From a virus, in the IMG/VR virus record IMGVR_UViG_3300031234_000251, positions 1-26,206 of that record: a stretch of DNA of 26,206 nt. The stretch is one strand, 5' to 3'. The position numbers were made by a program, and so were the translations under genes. The notes under the pieces were generated by a model that was not told where the DNA came from, made no database searches, and saw only the letters and a program-made list of their open reading frames with translations. Every line of letters begins with the position of its first letter. Position 1 is the stretch's first letter. Positions 1-7,272 of the stretch are shown here, piece by piece.

Positions 1-7
1 TCCATGG

Positions 8-1234
8 ATGACTGAAAAAAATTATGGAACTTATTACCCCAAGTTTTGGGATGACAACGATAATTCAACTTGGAAATGGCAGGTAGGACATAATTTTACT
101 TATAAACAATTGCCGTTCAATTCGATTGGCGATGATAATTTTAGTAAATATGTGTCCTTTGATAATTGGAAACCTATATCGGCAAAACAAAATTTCTATA
201 ATATGATTGAACAAATGCGTCATACAAAAAGAAAACGAGATTTTATCACCGATTATACGAAGGAACATATTGCAAATACATACGCAAAATATGAAACTCT
301 TTATGAGGCGGCCAAGGAACTAAATGTAGCATATGAAGAATTAAAAAGTTTTATGATTGAAAATAATTTACCATATATTACACGTCAAAAATATACATGC
401 GATCACGATTTCTTTTCCAGAGATGATGAAAAATGTTTCTATTGGGCAGGATTTATTGCAGCTGATGGGAATGTAAGTAAAAATAGACTTATGATCGAAT
501 TGGCAGTTAAAGATATTGGACATCTTGAAAAATGGAAGGCGGCAATTCAAAGCACTGCCCCAATAACAACTTATGAAAAAACTGATGATCGTCCTGAATT
601 CAAAAGAGAATCATACACATCGTGTCGTATAAGATTTAATTCGGTAAAAATTGTTAAAGATTTGAAGCGATTTAATATTGTTCCAAATAAAAGCCTTACT
701 TATAACATTCCTGATTGGTTAATAATTCATCCGCTATTTAATCACTTTTTAAGAGGATTGATCGATGGAGATGGACATTGTGCAGGCGAGAAGAACTCTT
801 CTAATATGAATATTGCCGGGTCTATAGCCGCTACTGCAAAATTGGCAAAAATTTGCGAATTATATTTGGGACATTTTAGATATCATATAAGAGATGAAAA
901 ATTAGGAATAATTGGTTGTTCTAATATTAAAGATAATAGTAAGATAATTAACTTCTTATTAAAAGATGCTACTATATGGCTTGATAGAAAGCACGAAACC
1001 CAACTACAGATATTGCGAATGATTCCTAGAAAAATAAAGATCAGTAAAAAAGTGCTAGAAGCAATGATAAAAGAAACTCCTATTGTAATTGGATCGGCAG
1101 TCAAAACTTATACTGAAATTGGTAGAAAACTTGGGGTTAGTCCATCAGTAATTGTAAGAAGACTTGTTGAGTTTGATTTATACCACCCTACTGTAATAAC
1201 GGATAGAGTGAGAACGGTTAATCAGTATTGTTAA
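8..1234 (+). CDS. LAGLIDADG homing endonuclease (start may lie upstream of window)
   Basis: A 408-residue protein with the two LAGLIDADG motifs of a monomeric homing endonuclease: YWAGFIAADG at about residues 145-154 and FLRGLIDGDGH at about 247-257. Each motif supplies an acidic residue for metal-dependent cleavage of a long DNA site. A helix-turn-helix-like segment precedes them (about 84-122, TKEHIAN...AAKELNV), and another lies near the C-terminus (about 367-390, YTEIGRKLGVSPSVI); both probably contact DNA. The first 75 or so residues are rich in W, Y, F and N and match no homing domain I know. The frame stays open upstream to the window edge, so the ATG at 8 may not be the real start. 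The gene faces the minus-strand structural genes and ends 39 bp before the stop of the next one, so it is free-standing and not in an intron there. The family is clear; the target site is unknown. Confidence 0.88.
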   Translation: MTEKNYGTYYPKFWDDNDNSTWKWQVGHNFTYKQLPFNSIGDDNFSKYVSFDNWKPISAKQNFYNMIEQMRHTKRKRDFITDYTKEHIANTYAKYETLYEAAKELNVAYEELKSFMIENNLPYITRQKYTCDHDFFSRDDEKCFYWAGFIAADGNVSKNRLMIELAVKDIGHLEKWKAAIQSTAPITTYEKTDDRPEFKRESYTSCRIRFNSVKIVKDLKRFNIVPNKSLTYNIPDWLIIHPLFNHFLRGLIDGDGHCAGEKNSSNMNIAGSIAATAKLAKICELYLGHFRYHIRDEKLGIIGCSNIKDNSKIINFLLKDATIWLDRKHETQLQILRMIPRKIKISKKVLEAMIKETPIVIGSAVKTYTEIGRKLGVSPSVIVRRLVEFDLYHPTVITDRVRTVNQYC

Positions 1235-1252
1235 ATAATTTACCGTGCGAGG

Positions 1253-1395
1253 TAAAGTATATTAAGAATTCACTTAATATATTCTGCGAGCACGTAAATG
1301 CCTTTGATTACGTATAGCTGGATTTAAACCTGATGTCATTCCAAACACGCCGAGGCCTAACGGGTGCGGTCTAAGTGAATTCTTAATATACTTTA
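1253..1395. repeat. Perfect 24-bp inverted repeat around a 95-bp spacer
   Basis: The left arm at 1253-1276 (TAAAGTAT...CACTTA) is the exact reverse complement of the right arm at 1372-1395, with 95 bases between. The right arm encodes residues KYIKNSL of the minus-strand structural protein that ends at 1274. The left arm begins at that gene's stop codon and runs into the gap before the endonuclease gene. The arms could form a long hairpin between the two convergent genes, or recombine to invert the spacer. The arm positions are seen directly; any function is inference. Confidence 0.85.
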
Positions 1396-2179
1396 ACTTC
1401 TCCCAGTAATTACTTAACAAAGTTGAGTATTGTGTTTGCAGCAATTCAGAAACAGTGGGAGGGTTAAAGTTAATTCCATTATCGGTTAAACTATATTCTC
1501 TACCTCTTTCCAATAAACTAATACTAGCCAAACTATACAGCGTAGCTCCCTCAACCAACACCTCACCAAACCGATCCACAAACCCTTCTTCTTCAAAAGT
1601 AAAGAAAGTAAAATACGGCACTTGGTTAAAGTCCCAAAGAGCAGTCGCAATAAAAGTAGTTAATGTGTCTACCGAAAAAATGTCGCAGTCTTGGTATACT
1701 GTGTTCCCGTAAGCATCAGTAGATTTTGCTTTGCCTGCACTATTGAGTCTTGCCTTCAATGACTTCATAAGCTTATTTATATTCTTAATAGCACATTGTG
1801 AATAATGGAAGCCGGGGTCGTCCCCAATATGGATCTGTGAATCTGAGTTAATAGCTGGTACCTGAGTGTGCAATACTACAAAACTAAAACTAGTTTGTAC
1901 CAAGTATCCATTAATATAAGCAGTCCATATATCGTTAAAAATACCGTATGGCCCATCATATGGAACTGTAAAGATAAAAGAATACTTACCGAACCCAATA
2001 TGTGTCACACCGACCGAGGTCGGAGAAATGGCAACCAAGCCGCTTGGTTGAACTATAGAAATTGTTGGAAAAAAGTCCGTATCAACCGGGTTACCACTGG
2101 CATCTTTAAATTGTATAGTTAGATTAACCTGATCTGTAACGTCAAGTACTTCACCTCGTTCTTTTATCAAGAATGCCAT
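1274..2179 (-). CDS. Virion protein with N-terminal Ig-like domain
   Basis: A 301-residue protein that I take to be a tail, fibre or baseplate component. Residues about 10-105 look like an immunoglobulin-type beta-sandwich, with alternating hydrophobic strands and a GKYSFIFTVP...YGIFNDIWTAYINGYL pattern. The next gene upstream (2183-2743) has a similar pattern. The C-terminal half is mostly helical and ends in a basic stretch (NQRHLRARRIY). There is no signal peptide or membrane segment. The start ATG lies 3 bp after the TAA of the upstream gene, so the two are probably co-transcribed and coupled. The last 39 codons overlap the right arm and spacer of a 24-bp inverted repeat. I do not recognise a named family. 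Confidence 0.65.
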   Translation of the reverse strand: MAFLIKERGEVLDVTDQVNLTIQFKDASGNPVDTDFFPTISIVQPSGLVAISPTSVGVTHIGFGKYSFIFTVPYDGPYGIFNDIWTAYINGYLVQTSFSFVVLHTQVPAINSDSQIHIGDDPGFHYSQCAIKNINKLMKSLKARLNSAGKAKSTDAYGNTVYQDCDIFSVDTLTTFIATALWDFNQVPYFTFFTFEEEGFVDRFGEVLVEGATLYSLASISLLERGREYSLTDNGINFNPPTVSELLQTQYSTLLSNYWEKLKYIKNSLRPHPLGLGVFGMTSGLNPAIRNQRHLRARRIY

Positions 2180-2182
2180 AAG

Positions 2183-2743
2183 TTATCTGCCCCCACGAAA
2201 TGGTCTACTAAATTGAAATGGCGGATACGGTCCGTGTGGAAAGGGAGGTGTACCCGGCGGAACCTTATCTTGTGGGAACGGACCTGGTATTGGTCTAGGA
2301 GGGCAACCAGGAACACACGGATCATATTCAGGATGTTCATGAATTGGAAACGGCGGAAAATTACCTGAAGGAATTGGCGGACCATAACCGCCTAACCCGC
2401 CCGGACCGCCTGGAGTAAGCCCAAAATTACCAAATGCGGCAATGCACACTATCTGCCTATTATCATTTGCTATCAATCCATTGATTGGATCAAGGTACGC
2501 TATATCAACAAAGTAAGTACCAACAGACCCTGCTCCAGTTGGTAATTGAAACTGGAAATAATATAGACCTACATCCAGCCTCGTCATATTTTGTGGATAT
2601 CCAGCAGCCAAAGTAAAGCCAGGTACAATAATTCTTGTTACAACTGGAATATAGCCGTCATCTGTTCGTTGATGATAGCCATCTGCTATTACAAAGTAAA
2701 GCGTAACGAGGGATCCTGGTGTATACGTGAAACAATCGTTCAT
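2183..2743 (-). CDS. Ig-like virion protein with Pro/Gly-rich tail
   Basis: A 186-residue protein in two parts. Residues 1-105 form a beta-rich domain (LVTLYFVIADGYH, GLYYFQFQLP, GTYFVDIAYLDPINGLI) that resembles the first domain of the protein at 1274-2179, so the two are probably diverged paralogous modules. Residues about 108-186 are very rich in proline, glycine and phenylalanine, contain two cysteines (CVPGC) and are probably disordered or a flexible linker. It lies between two structural genes on the same strand, 14 bp from the upstream gene. No clear ribosome-binding site is visible before the ATG. The structural role is inferred from context. Confidence 0.6.
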   Translation of the reverse strand: MNDCFTYTPGSLVTLYFVIADGYHQRTDDGYIPVVTRIIVPGFTLAAGYPQNMTRLDVGLYYFQFQLPTGAGSVGTYFVDIAYLDPINGLIANDNRQIVCIAAFGNFGLTPGGPGGLGGYGPPIPSGNFPPFPIHEHPEYDPCVPGCPPRPIPGPFPQDKVPPGTPPFPHGPYPPFQFSRPFRGGR

Positions 2744-2757
2744 ATAGTTATATTATA

Positions 2758-3447
2758 TTATTCAATGGTTCGAATATATGGAATTGATAAATATTGCAAT
2801 ATTTGATAATTTGTAACTATAAGCGGTTTAAAAGCTACACCAACCGCCCATTCTTGACTTCCAGCTCCTGTTGATGAAATAGCACTATAACTGCCAGGAG
2901 AAGTTGTAATCAAGTCCTTAAGTGCATCTTGAGAGAATGAACCAGTATCACGTAAAGTAAAACCATCTGAGCTGTTTCCAACGCCCTGGTTATTATCAAA
3001 GAAAAGTCCAACTAATAAATCACCGCTTGCAGTTGTTGTTAATGATCCGCTATTGATTGGATTAGGCCCAGACAGTGATCCGAAAGCTGCAATACCATCT
3101 AACGGACTGGCTGATGACATTATTCCGCTATACTCAACAACAAATCCGCCTCCAAATGAATCGGTGTTTGACCCAAAACTAAAAGTAACTGTACAGGCCC
3201 CACCAACAATATTATATGCGTAGTAAACCGACACAGGTTGAGAAGCCAATGTAAACGAACCAGCTAAATTATAACTATTACTTAAGGTATCAGAACAACT
3301 TACCACTGGAGCACTACCGCCTGAATGCCAATAAGCGACAATAAGATTTCCGGCAGTAACATTAGACGTAAATGTTATAGTTTCAGTGGTACTTCCGGTG
3401 CTACCGGCGCCCAAAAATTTATCTTGAACATAAGTTGGTGTTGGCAT
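2758..3447 (-). CDS. Beta-rich surface or fibre domain protein
   Basis: A 229-residue protein rich in Ser, Thr, Gly and Val. It has the layout of a secreted or virion beta-sandwich: SNVTAGNLIVAYWHSGG, SCSDTLSNSYNLAG, YYAYNIVGGACTVTFSFG, VEYSGIMSSASPLDG, then TTTASGDLLVGLFF. The order closely matches residues about 170-370 of the 578-residue protein at 14055-15791 (SDSQANIYIQSA, TNSIGGPCTVTATNF, YEISGLLVGAPILDK), so that domain occurs twice in the window. Such modules are common in bacterial surface proteins and may bind carbohydrate, but I cannot name the ligand. AGG lies about 11 bases before the ATG. The gene is divergent from 3480-3914. Confidence 0.65.
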   Translation of the reverse strand: MPTPTYVQDKFLGAGSTGSTTETITFTSNVTAGNLIVAYWHSGGSAPVVSCSDTLSNSYNLAGSFTLASQPVSVYYAYNIVGGACTVTFSFGSNTDSFGGGFVVEYSGIMSSASPLDGIAAFGSLSGPNPINSGSLTTTASGDLLVGLFFDNNQGVGNSSDGFTLRDTGSFSQDALKDLITTSPGSYSAISSTGAGSQEWAVGVAFKPLIVTNYQILQYLSIPYIRTIE

Positions 3448-3479
3448 AAATATATACCTGAATATCGCTGCATTATAAT

Positions 3480-3914
3480 ATGAAAACTTATACTAAATAT
3501 CCCGAATTTTGGGTAACCAATGCGTCCCCAATGAACGTGACTTTGGCAGATCTTGCCATAAATATAAGATCATTTAGTACGGTTAATTTATTAGATAAGA
3601 AACATTATAGCTTAACTTTAGACCAATTAATTAAATCAAAAAACTCAGGATCTATATTTCATAAGCGAGACAAAATACTTGTTAGACACTTACCTCCACC
3701 TGCTGTGGAAAAAGAGAGATTGCCATTTCTAAAAGATGCCGTTATGCCTTCTAAAGAAAAATCTATTTTTGTTATCAATGCAGTAGAATATGATGAACTC
3801 AAAATTACTGAAGAAAAAGAAAATCAAAATAAAACAGATGAAGAATATGCAAAAGAAGCGACAGAATTAATTGAAAATGATATACATCAACCTGTTAATT
3901 CAAGGAAGTTATAA
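3480..3914 (+). CDS. Conserved-looking phage protein of unknown function
   Basis: A 144-residue hydrophilic protein and the only plus-strand gene here that does not look like a nuclease. The N-terminal two thirds (FWVTNASPMNVTLADLAIN, NLLDKKHYSLTLDQLIKS, SGSIFHKRDKILVRHLPPP) read like a compact alpha/beta domain. From about residue 108 it becomes a Glu/Lys/Asn-rich, probably helical tail. There is no membrane segment, cysteine cluster or catalytic motif. It is divergent from the fibre-domain gene at 2758-3447, with 32 AT-rich bases between and no clear Shine-Dalgarno. It ends exactly where the tnpB element begins. I expect a small virion or assembly protein, but the sequence does not prove that. 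Confidence 0.6.
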   Translation: MKTYTKYPEFWVTNASPMNVTLADLAINIRSFSTVNLLDKKHYSLTLDQLIKSKNSGSIFHKRDKILVRHLPPPAVEKERLPFLKDAVMPSKEKSIFVINAVEYDELKITEEKENQNKTDEEYAKEATELIENDIHQPVNSRKL

Positions 3915-3923
3915 GTGAACTAC

Positions 3924-5048
3924 TCATCGCCTAAAGGCGAGAGCTTCTTGGATCGTCATTGATCCAACATATGACGGTTGAGCCATCATAGCCTGTCCCA
4001 GGCAAAAAACGTTTTGTGCCGCATTTTCATCTCTATCGTATATTTTTCCACAACTACAAGTTATTGTTCGATCTGAAAGCTTCAAATCAATATGTATCTT
4101 GCCGCACGAATTGCAGGTCTTGGATGTATTTCTTGGATTGACTAAAACTAAATGATTAGTCTTGTAGCCAAGAAACGAAAGAAACTGTGCTAATTTAGCA
4201 TTGCGAATGCTTCTGTTTAGGTTCGTCCATTTGCCTTCTGACATTGATTTGACAGATAGGTCTTCTGCATAGATTGTATCATATGTTGAACCAAGTGTTT
4301 TTGACACCTTATGCTGATAGTCATTGATCTTTCTGACTTTTGCATCATACAATCTATTTGCTACTTTCTTGAGAAACTTATACTTTCTACTACCTTTAAC
4401 TACTTGATCTTTTCTGCTTTGAACTTTAGCAATCTGCTTATCAAAGTATTTGCTATCAGTTCTATTTTTAATCTTCAAACCATCAGTAGCAACAACTAAA
4501 TGTTTCAAACCAATATCAATTCCAATACTACCAGATACTTTAGTTGCTTCTATATGATCGGTTGTGATATTGAGATAGAACTTATTATTCTTATTTGAAA
4601 CTCTAACTTGTTTGATTTGACCTTTCAAATCTCGATGTTGGACAAACGACATTTGTCCATATACTTTGGTCTGAAAGATACCATTTTCAATCTTGAAACC
4701 AGATTGAGGATAACAGATACCGAAAAAGTTTTGGCAACTGCGAAACTTTGGAAAACCAGAAGTTTCTTTGGCTTTTACTCTTCTAAAGAATGACTGATAA
4801 CTACGATCTAATCGAAGTGGAACTTGCTGCAAAACTTGGCTGTGCATCTCATCTAAAACGGTATCACTAGCTTTCAAAGAAATAAGTTCGGCTTGTTGTT
4901 CTTTTCTACCTATCTTGATACCATTTTTATAGTTTTCAATTCGTTGATTTAGAAAATAATTATATAGACTGTTAAGCTTATTAGCGTGTTGCCATAATTT
5001 AACTTGCTGCTCTTTAGTTGGATATAAGCGATATTGAAAAGTGATCAT
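3924..5048 (-). CDS. tnpB: TnpB RNA-guided nuclease, IS200/IS605 family
   Basis: A 374-residue TnpB of normal length, a compact relative of Cas12 that cleaves DNA using a guide RNA made from the element's end. The start MITFQYRLYPTKEQ is typical of the family. The RuvC residues all appear present: Asp in GIDIG (about 178), Glu in YAEDLS (about 262) and Asp in YDRDENAAQN (about 338/340). The zinc-ribbon cysteines are CNSC (312, 315) and CSC (331, 333). The guide RNA would be expected to overlap the 3' end of the gene and run past the stop. A TATAAT hexamer lies about 27 bases before the ATG (5075-5080), without a good -35 box. There are no frameshifts, so it is probably active. In a phage it may act like a homing nuclease. 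Confidence 0.95.
   Translation of the reverse strand: MITFQYRLYPTKEQQVKLWQHANKLNSLYNYFLNQRIENYKNGIKIGRKEQQAELISLKASDTVLDEMHSQVLQQVPLRLDRSYQSFFRRVKAKETSGFPKFRSCQNFFGICYPQSGFKIENGIFQTKVYGQMSFVQHRDLKGQIKQVRVSNKNNKFYLNITTDHIEATKVSGSIGIDIGLKHLVVATDGLKIKNRTDSKYFDKQIAKVQSRKDQVVKGSRKYKFLKKVANRLYDAKVRKINDYQHKVSKTLGSTYDTIYAEDLSVKSMSEGKWTNLNRSIRNAKLAQFLSFLGYKTNHLVLVNPRNTSKTCNSCGKIHIDLKLSDRTITCSCGKIYDRDENAAQNVFCLGQAMMAQPSYVGSMTIQEALAFRR
3927..3940. repeat. Right-end hairpin of the tnpB element
   Basis: A 5-bp stem TCGCC/GGCGA with loop TAAA. It forms within the last codons of tnpB (Ala-Phe-Arg-Arg-stop). It has the same loop and inner GCC/GGC pairs as the hairpin at 5130-5145, as expected for the two ends of an IS605-type element. 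The guide RNA would be made from this end. Confidence 0.65.
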
Positions 5049-5129
5049 TCTTGTTCTGCTCTTTGATTTTCCGTATTATATATCGAACTATTAATAGATG
5101 CGATCAACTTTCGGTATCGCATTCATCCA

Positions 5130-5145
5130 CCTGCCTAAAGGCAGG
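5130..5145. repeat. Left-end hairpin of the tnpB element
   Basis: A 6-bp perfect stem CCTGCC/GGCAGG with loop TAAA, about 80 bases upstream of the tnpB start and 20 bases from the end of the cold-shock gene. It is the partner of the hairpin at the other end. A longer flanking match (CATTC at about 5119 against GAATG at about 5157) may enlarge the structure. Confidence 0.65.
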
Positions 5146-5165
5146 GGATTTCTGCGGAATGTAGG

Positions 5166-5405
5166 TTAATTTTTAAGCACCGTTACATTAATTGCTTTTG
5201 GGTCGCCATGATTATTTGTACCAATTTGGAAACTGACCTTTTGTAATTTGAAAAGCGTCTTAAAACCATCGCAACAAACATCAGAAAAATGCACGAACAT
5301 ATCTTTTTGCTTAATTCCATCTTTTTCCCACCGCAAAAATCCTATTCCACGGGCGGGACTAAACCAAATTACTTCCGCATAATACACAGTCTTATCTTCA
5401 CTCAT
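5166..5405 (-). CDS. Cold-shock domain protein
   Basis: A 79-residue single-domain cold-shock protein. Both RNA-binding motifs are recognisable: RNP1-like GIGFLRW (about 20-26; usual form KGYGFI) and RNP2-like MFVHFSDV (about 36-43; usual form VFVHFS). The family folds as a five-stranded OB barrel that binds single-stranded RNA or DNA and melts structure in mRNA. It differs from host CspA types in the RNP1 spacing and in a Cys-Cys pair (44-45), so it is a diverged phage version. AAGGAAA precedes the ATG. The gene lies 11 bp after the unknown gene at 5417-5755, and the tnpB element begins directly after its stop. It may tune phage or host mRNA translation. Confidence 0.85.
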   Translation of the reverse strand: MSEDKTVYYAEVIWFSPARGIGFLRWEKDGIKQKDMFVHFSDVCCDGFKTLFKLQKVSFQIGTNNHGDPKAINVTVLKN

Positions 5406-5416
5406 ATTTATTTCCT

Positions 5417-5755
5417 TTATTTATCTTTGTAAACTAATTCACCATCAATATACAGCTCACCTTTGTGAGAGTCTAATCCTTGAATTACCATTGCATTGCT
5501 ATTTTTCAATGAAGCGAAACATTCTCCTAATAATTTATATACGGAGATACCGCCTAATTTACTGATATCCTTAATTTTATCAGGATTATCAGTAGTACGT
5601 AAAAGCTTATCAAATTTTACAAAGAGCAACAACATATCCTGTTCTCTTCCAGCCCAACGAGCTACGGTTAAAAACTTTTTACGAGTAGTCACTTCATCAG
5701 TTACTTTATTGGAAATGTCATTAGGATTTGTTGAATCAAATAATAGTTCTTTCAT
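5417..5755 (-). CDS. Hypothetical phage protein
   Basis: A 112-residue soluble protein of mixed composition. The N-terminus is acidic (MKELLFDSTNPNDISN), a central helical part follows (REQDMLLLFVKFDKLLRTT), and the C-terminus looks like a small beta hairpin (GELYIDGELVYKDK). I see no family motif, cysteine cluster or membrane segment. AGGAGAAA lies at good spacing before the ATG. It is transcribed just ahead of the cold-shock gene, with an 11-bp gap, and the two are probably one operon. The function is unknown. Confidence 0.6.
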   Translation of the reverse strand: MKELLFDSTNPNDISNKVTDEVTTRKKFLTVARWAGREQDMLLLFVKFDKLLRTTDNPDKIKDISKLGGISVYKLLGECFASLKNSNAMVIQGLDSHKGELYIDGELVYKDK

Positions 5756-5788
5756 ATTGTCTTTCTCCTACTTCAATCTATATATCAA

Positions 5789-6754
5789 TTAAACGACTGC
5801 CCATCCCGCTGCAGTAAAACAAATCATTATGGCTTCATAATTTTGTGCCATTACATATGGCGTTGTTCCATCAATATTATTTCCATTACCAGCAATAGAT
5901 ATATTGTGTGTCGCTGCTACGCCCGTAGTATCCTTTACCTCGTAAATGTCTCCTATAGTCGGAGTAGCAGGCAATGTAACGGTAATGGCACCTGTAATAG
6001 CGCCCACTGCAATTATTTCATCTGTTACTAATACTTGATAGCTTATAGTGGTTGGCGTAACATTAACTCTGCGACCAATACTTGTAATGAACTTGGACGC
6101 ATTCATAGAGACCAAAGTCGTATTGTTAACAGACAAATCAATGGTTCCGCTTGTTGGAACATTCACAACGGTGGTGGTGGAATTGGCATCCAAAGTATAA
6201 TTAGTAGCAGATGGCGTAATGCCAGGTTGTAACCAAATAGCGGTGTTGGAAGAACCAGATCCAACAAGAGGTCCTATTCTAGCTACAAAAGTTCCACCGC
6301 GATTGATTACCAAGCCTGCTTCTATACCGGTACCAATAGGGGCTTGTAAATTAATTATTAAATTGCCAGAACCCTGATTGGTAGCCTGAGTGGATTGCTG
6401 TGGAGCGATTGTTATATTTTGGCCTTGAGTTGCCGAAGGTGTAGCTAATTGAGAGAGCCCAGGTGAAGTGGTTGCCGCAACCCATGTAATAACATTACCC
6501 GTAGAAGCGGTTCCAACGCTAACAACTCCGGTATTTCCCGTAATAGAAATTACGTTATTAGATGCCGTAATACCAGTTACATCACCGACTAAACCTTGGT
6601 AACCTTGATTAACGGCTGGCAATATACCAGTAGTAACGTTAGCAATTGACACAACAGTAGGACTAGGATAAGTTCCGCTCAAATCTCCAGAGGCCGGACC
6701 ATTAGGAGGTCCGCTGCCACCGCCGACAAATGGAATTGGAATTATTTGACTCAT
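5789..6754 (-). CDS. Tail fibre-like protein
   Basis: A 321-residue protein with the composition of a phage fibre: rich in Thr, Gly, Asn, Val and Ile, no cysteine-based site and no membrane segment. The N-terminus has a glycine/proline linker followed by ASGDLSGTYPSPTVVSI, a motif common in fibre and collar proteins. The middle is repetitive (VVSVGTASTGNVITWVA, NLIINLQAPIG). The last 85 or so residues (YQVLVTDEIIAV...ITVTLPATPTIGDIYEVKDTTG...) form a compact beta domain often found at fibre tips. The small gene at 6900-7244 lies upstream. The receptor or sugar bound is unknown. Confidence 0.75.
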   Translation of the reverse strand: MSQIIPIPFVGGGSGPPNGPASGDLSGTYPSPTVVSIANVTTGILPAVNQGYQGLVGDVTGITASNNVISITGNTGVVSVGTASTGNVITWVAATTSPGLSQLATPSATQGQNITIAPQQSTQATNQGSGNLIINLQAPIGTGIEAGLVINRGGTFVARIGPLVGSGSSNTAIWLQPGITPSATNYTLDANSTTTVVNVPTSGTIDLSVNNTTLVSMNASKFITSIGRRVNVTPTTISYQVLVTDEIIAVGAITGAITVTLPATPTIGDIYEVKDTTGVAATHNISIAGNGNNIDGTTPYVMAQNYEAIMICFTAAGWAVV

Positions 6755-6769
6755 ACTTTACTCTTTAAT

Positions 6770-6871
6770 TCACGTATCATCACTATATGCTTGATTAACG
6801 CCTGATAAAGTTCGTAAAATTTTATTTTTCATATCATCATTTTTATTGCACAAGATAATAATCAAATCCAT
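6770..6871 (-). CDS. Possible 33-residue small protein
   Basis: A short open frame fills most of the gap between two fibre-type genes. It starts MDLIIILCNKNDDMKNK and ends QAYSDDT. GAAGAG lies about 6 bases before its ATG, an acceptable ribosome-binding site. The first eight residues are hydrophobic but too short to span a membrane. There is no family resemblance, and at this length it could be chance; it is listed because spacing and start signal fit a gene. Confidence 0.3.
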   Translation of the reverse strand: MDLIIILCNKNDDMKNKILRTLSGVNQAYSDDT

Positions 6872-6899
6872 AATCTACTCTTCAAAATCAATAGATACT

Positions 6900-7244
6900 T
6901 CAGCGTGTTGCCCACGCCCGAACTGAAATCGTGGTTGCGACACTTCCCGATGCAAGTTGAAACCAAATTTTACACATAACACGATCATCAAAAACAAATC
7001 CTTGAATAAGTGCTGGATTAATTTCACCATCAATACTATTACCATTAGTAGAGTATTGAATAGTATTAGCAGCAGTAGTTCCAGTATTAAGAATAATTAT
7101 GCCCTGTGTAGGAAAAGTAATAACAACATCGCAATCCACGTTGAATGTGGTTGCCGTAACAACAAATTTATTGTAATAATTAAAGTTACGGCCATAATTT
7201 ATAGTGGCTTTTGGGTCGCTAGAACGATCATATGGGAAACTCAT
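6900..7244 (-). CDS. Small beta-rich virion protein
   Basis: A 114-residue protein rich in Thr, Val, Ile and Asn, with strand-like periodicity (VDCDVVITFPTQGIIILNTG, DRVMCKIWFQLASGS). This suggests a small beta-sandwich. It shares the NGNSIDG pattern with the fibre-tip domain of the neighbouring 321-residue protein (GNGNNIDG), so the two may have related tip folds. AGGAG precedes the ATG at good spacing. It lies between the patatin gene and the fibre gene on the same strand. A minor fibre or tip component is likely, but no named family is recognised. Confidence 0.6.
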   Translation of the reverse strand: MSFPYDRSSDPKATINYGRNFNYYNKFVVTATTFNVDCDVVITFPTQGIIILNTGTTAANTIQYSTNGNSIDGEINPALIQGFVFDDRVMCKIWFQLASGSVATTISVRAWATR

Positions 7245-7272
7245 ACATACTCCTGTTTCTATGCGAAAGTAT

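Larger units (their letters stand above)
3915..5165 (-). mobile_element. IS200/IS605-type element carrying only tnpB (ends approximate)
   Basis: The element holds a complete tnpB and no tnpA. Both flanks carry short hairpins with the same TAAA loop on the plus strand: CCTGCC/GGCAGG at 5130-5145 on the upstream side, and TCGCC/GGCGA at 3927-3940 overlapping the tnpB stop. Subterminal hairpins are the hallmark of this family, which moves as single-stranded DNA without target duplication. It fits exactly between the stop of a plus-strand gene (3914) and the stop of the cold-shock gene (5166), so it seems to have inserted between two convergent gene ends with little damage. Exact ends, and any TnpA supplied in trans, cannot be read from the window. 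Confidence 0.75.

Noticed and set aside
8-1234. A group I intron carrying the left endonuclease
   Set aside because: The following gene is on the opposite strand, so no 3' exon is available on the plus strand.
1239-1256. A short hairpin TTTACC/GGTAAA after the left endonuclease gene as a terminator
   Set aside because: The stem has only six weak pairs and no T run follows on either strand.
3480-3914. Homology between the 144-residue protein and the N-terminus of the left endonuclease (both have a YPxFW-like start)
   Set aside because: The likeness covers only about six residues and does not continue.
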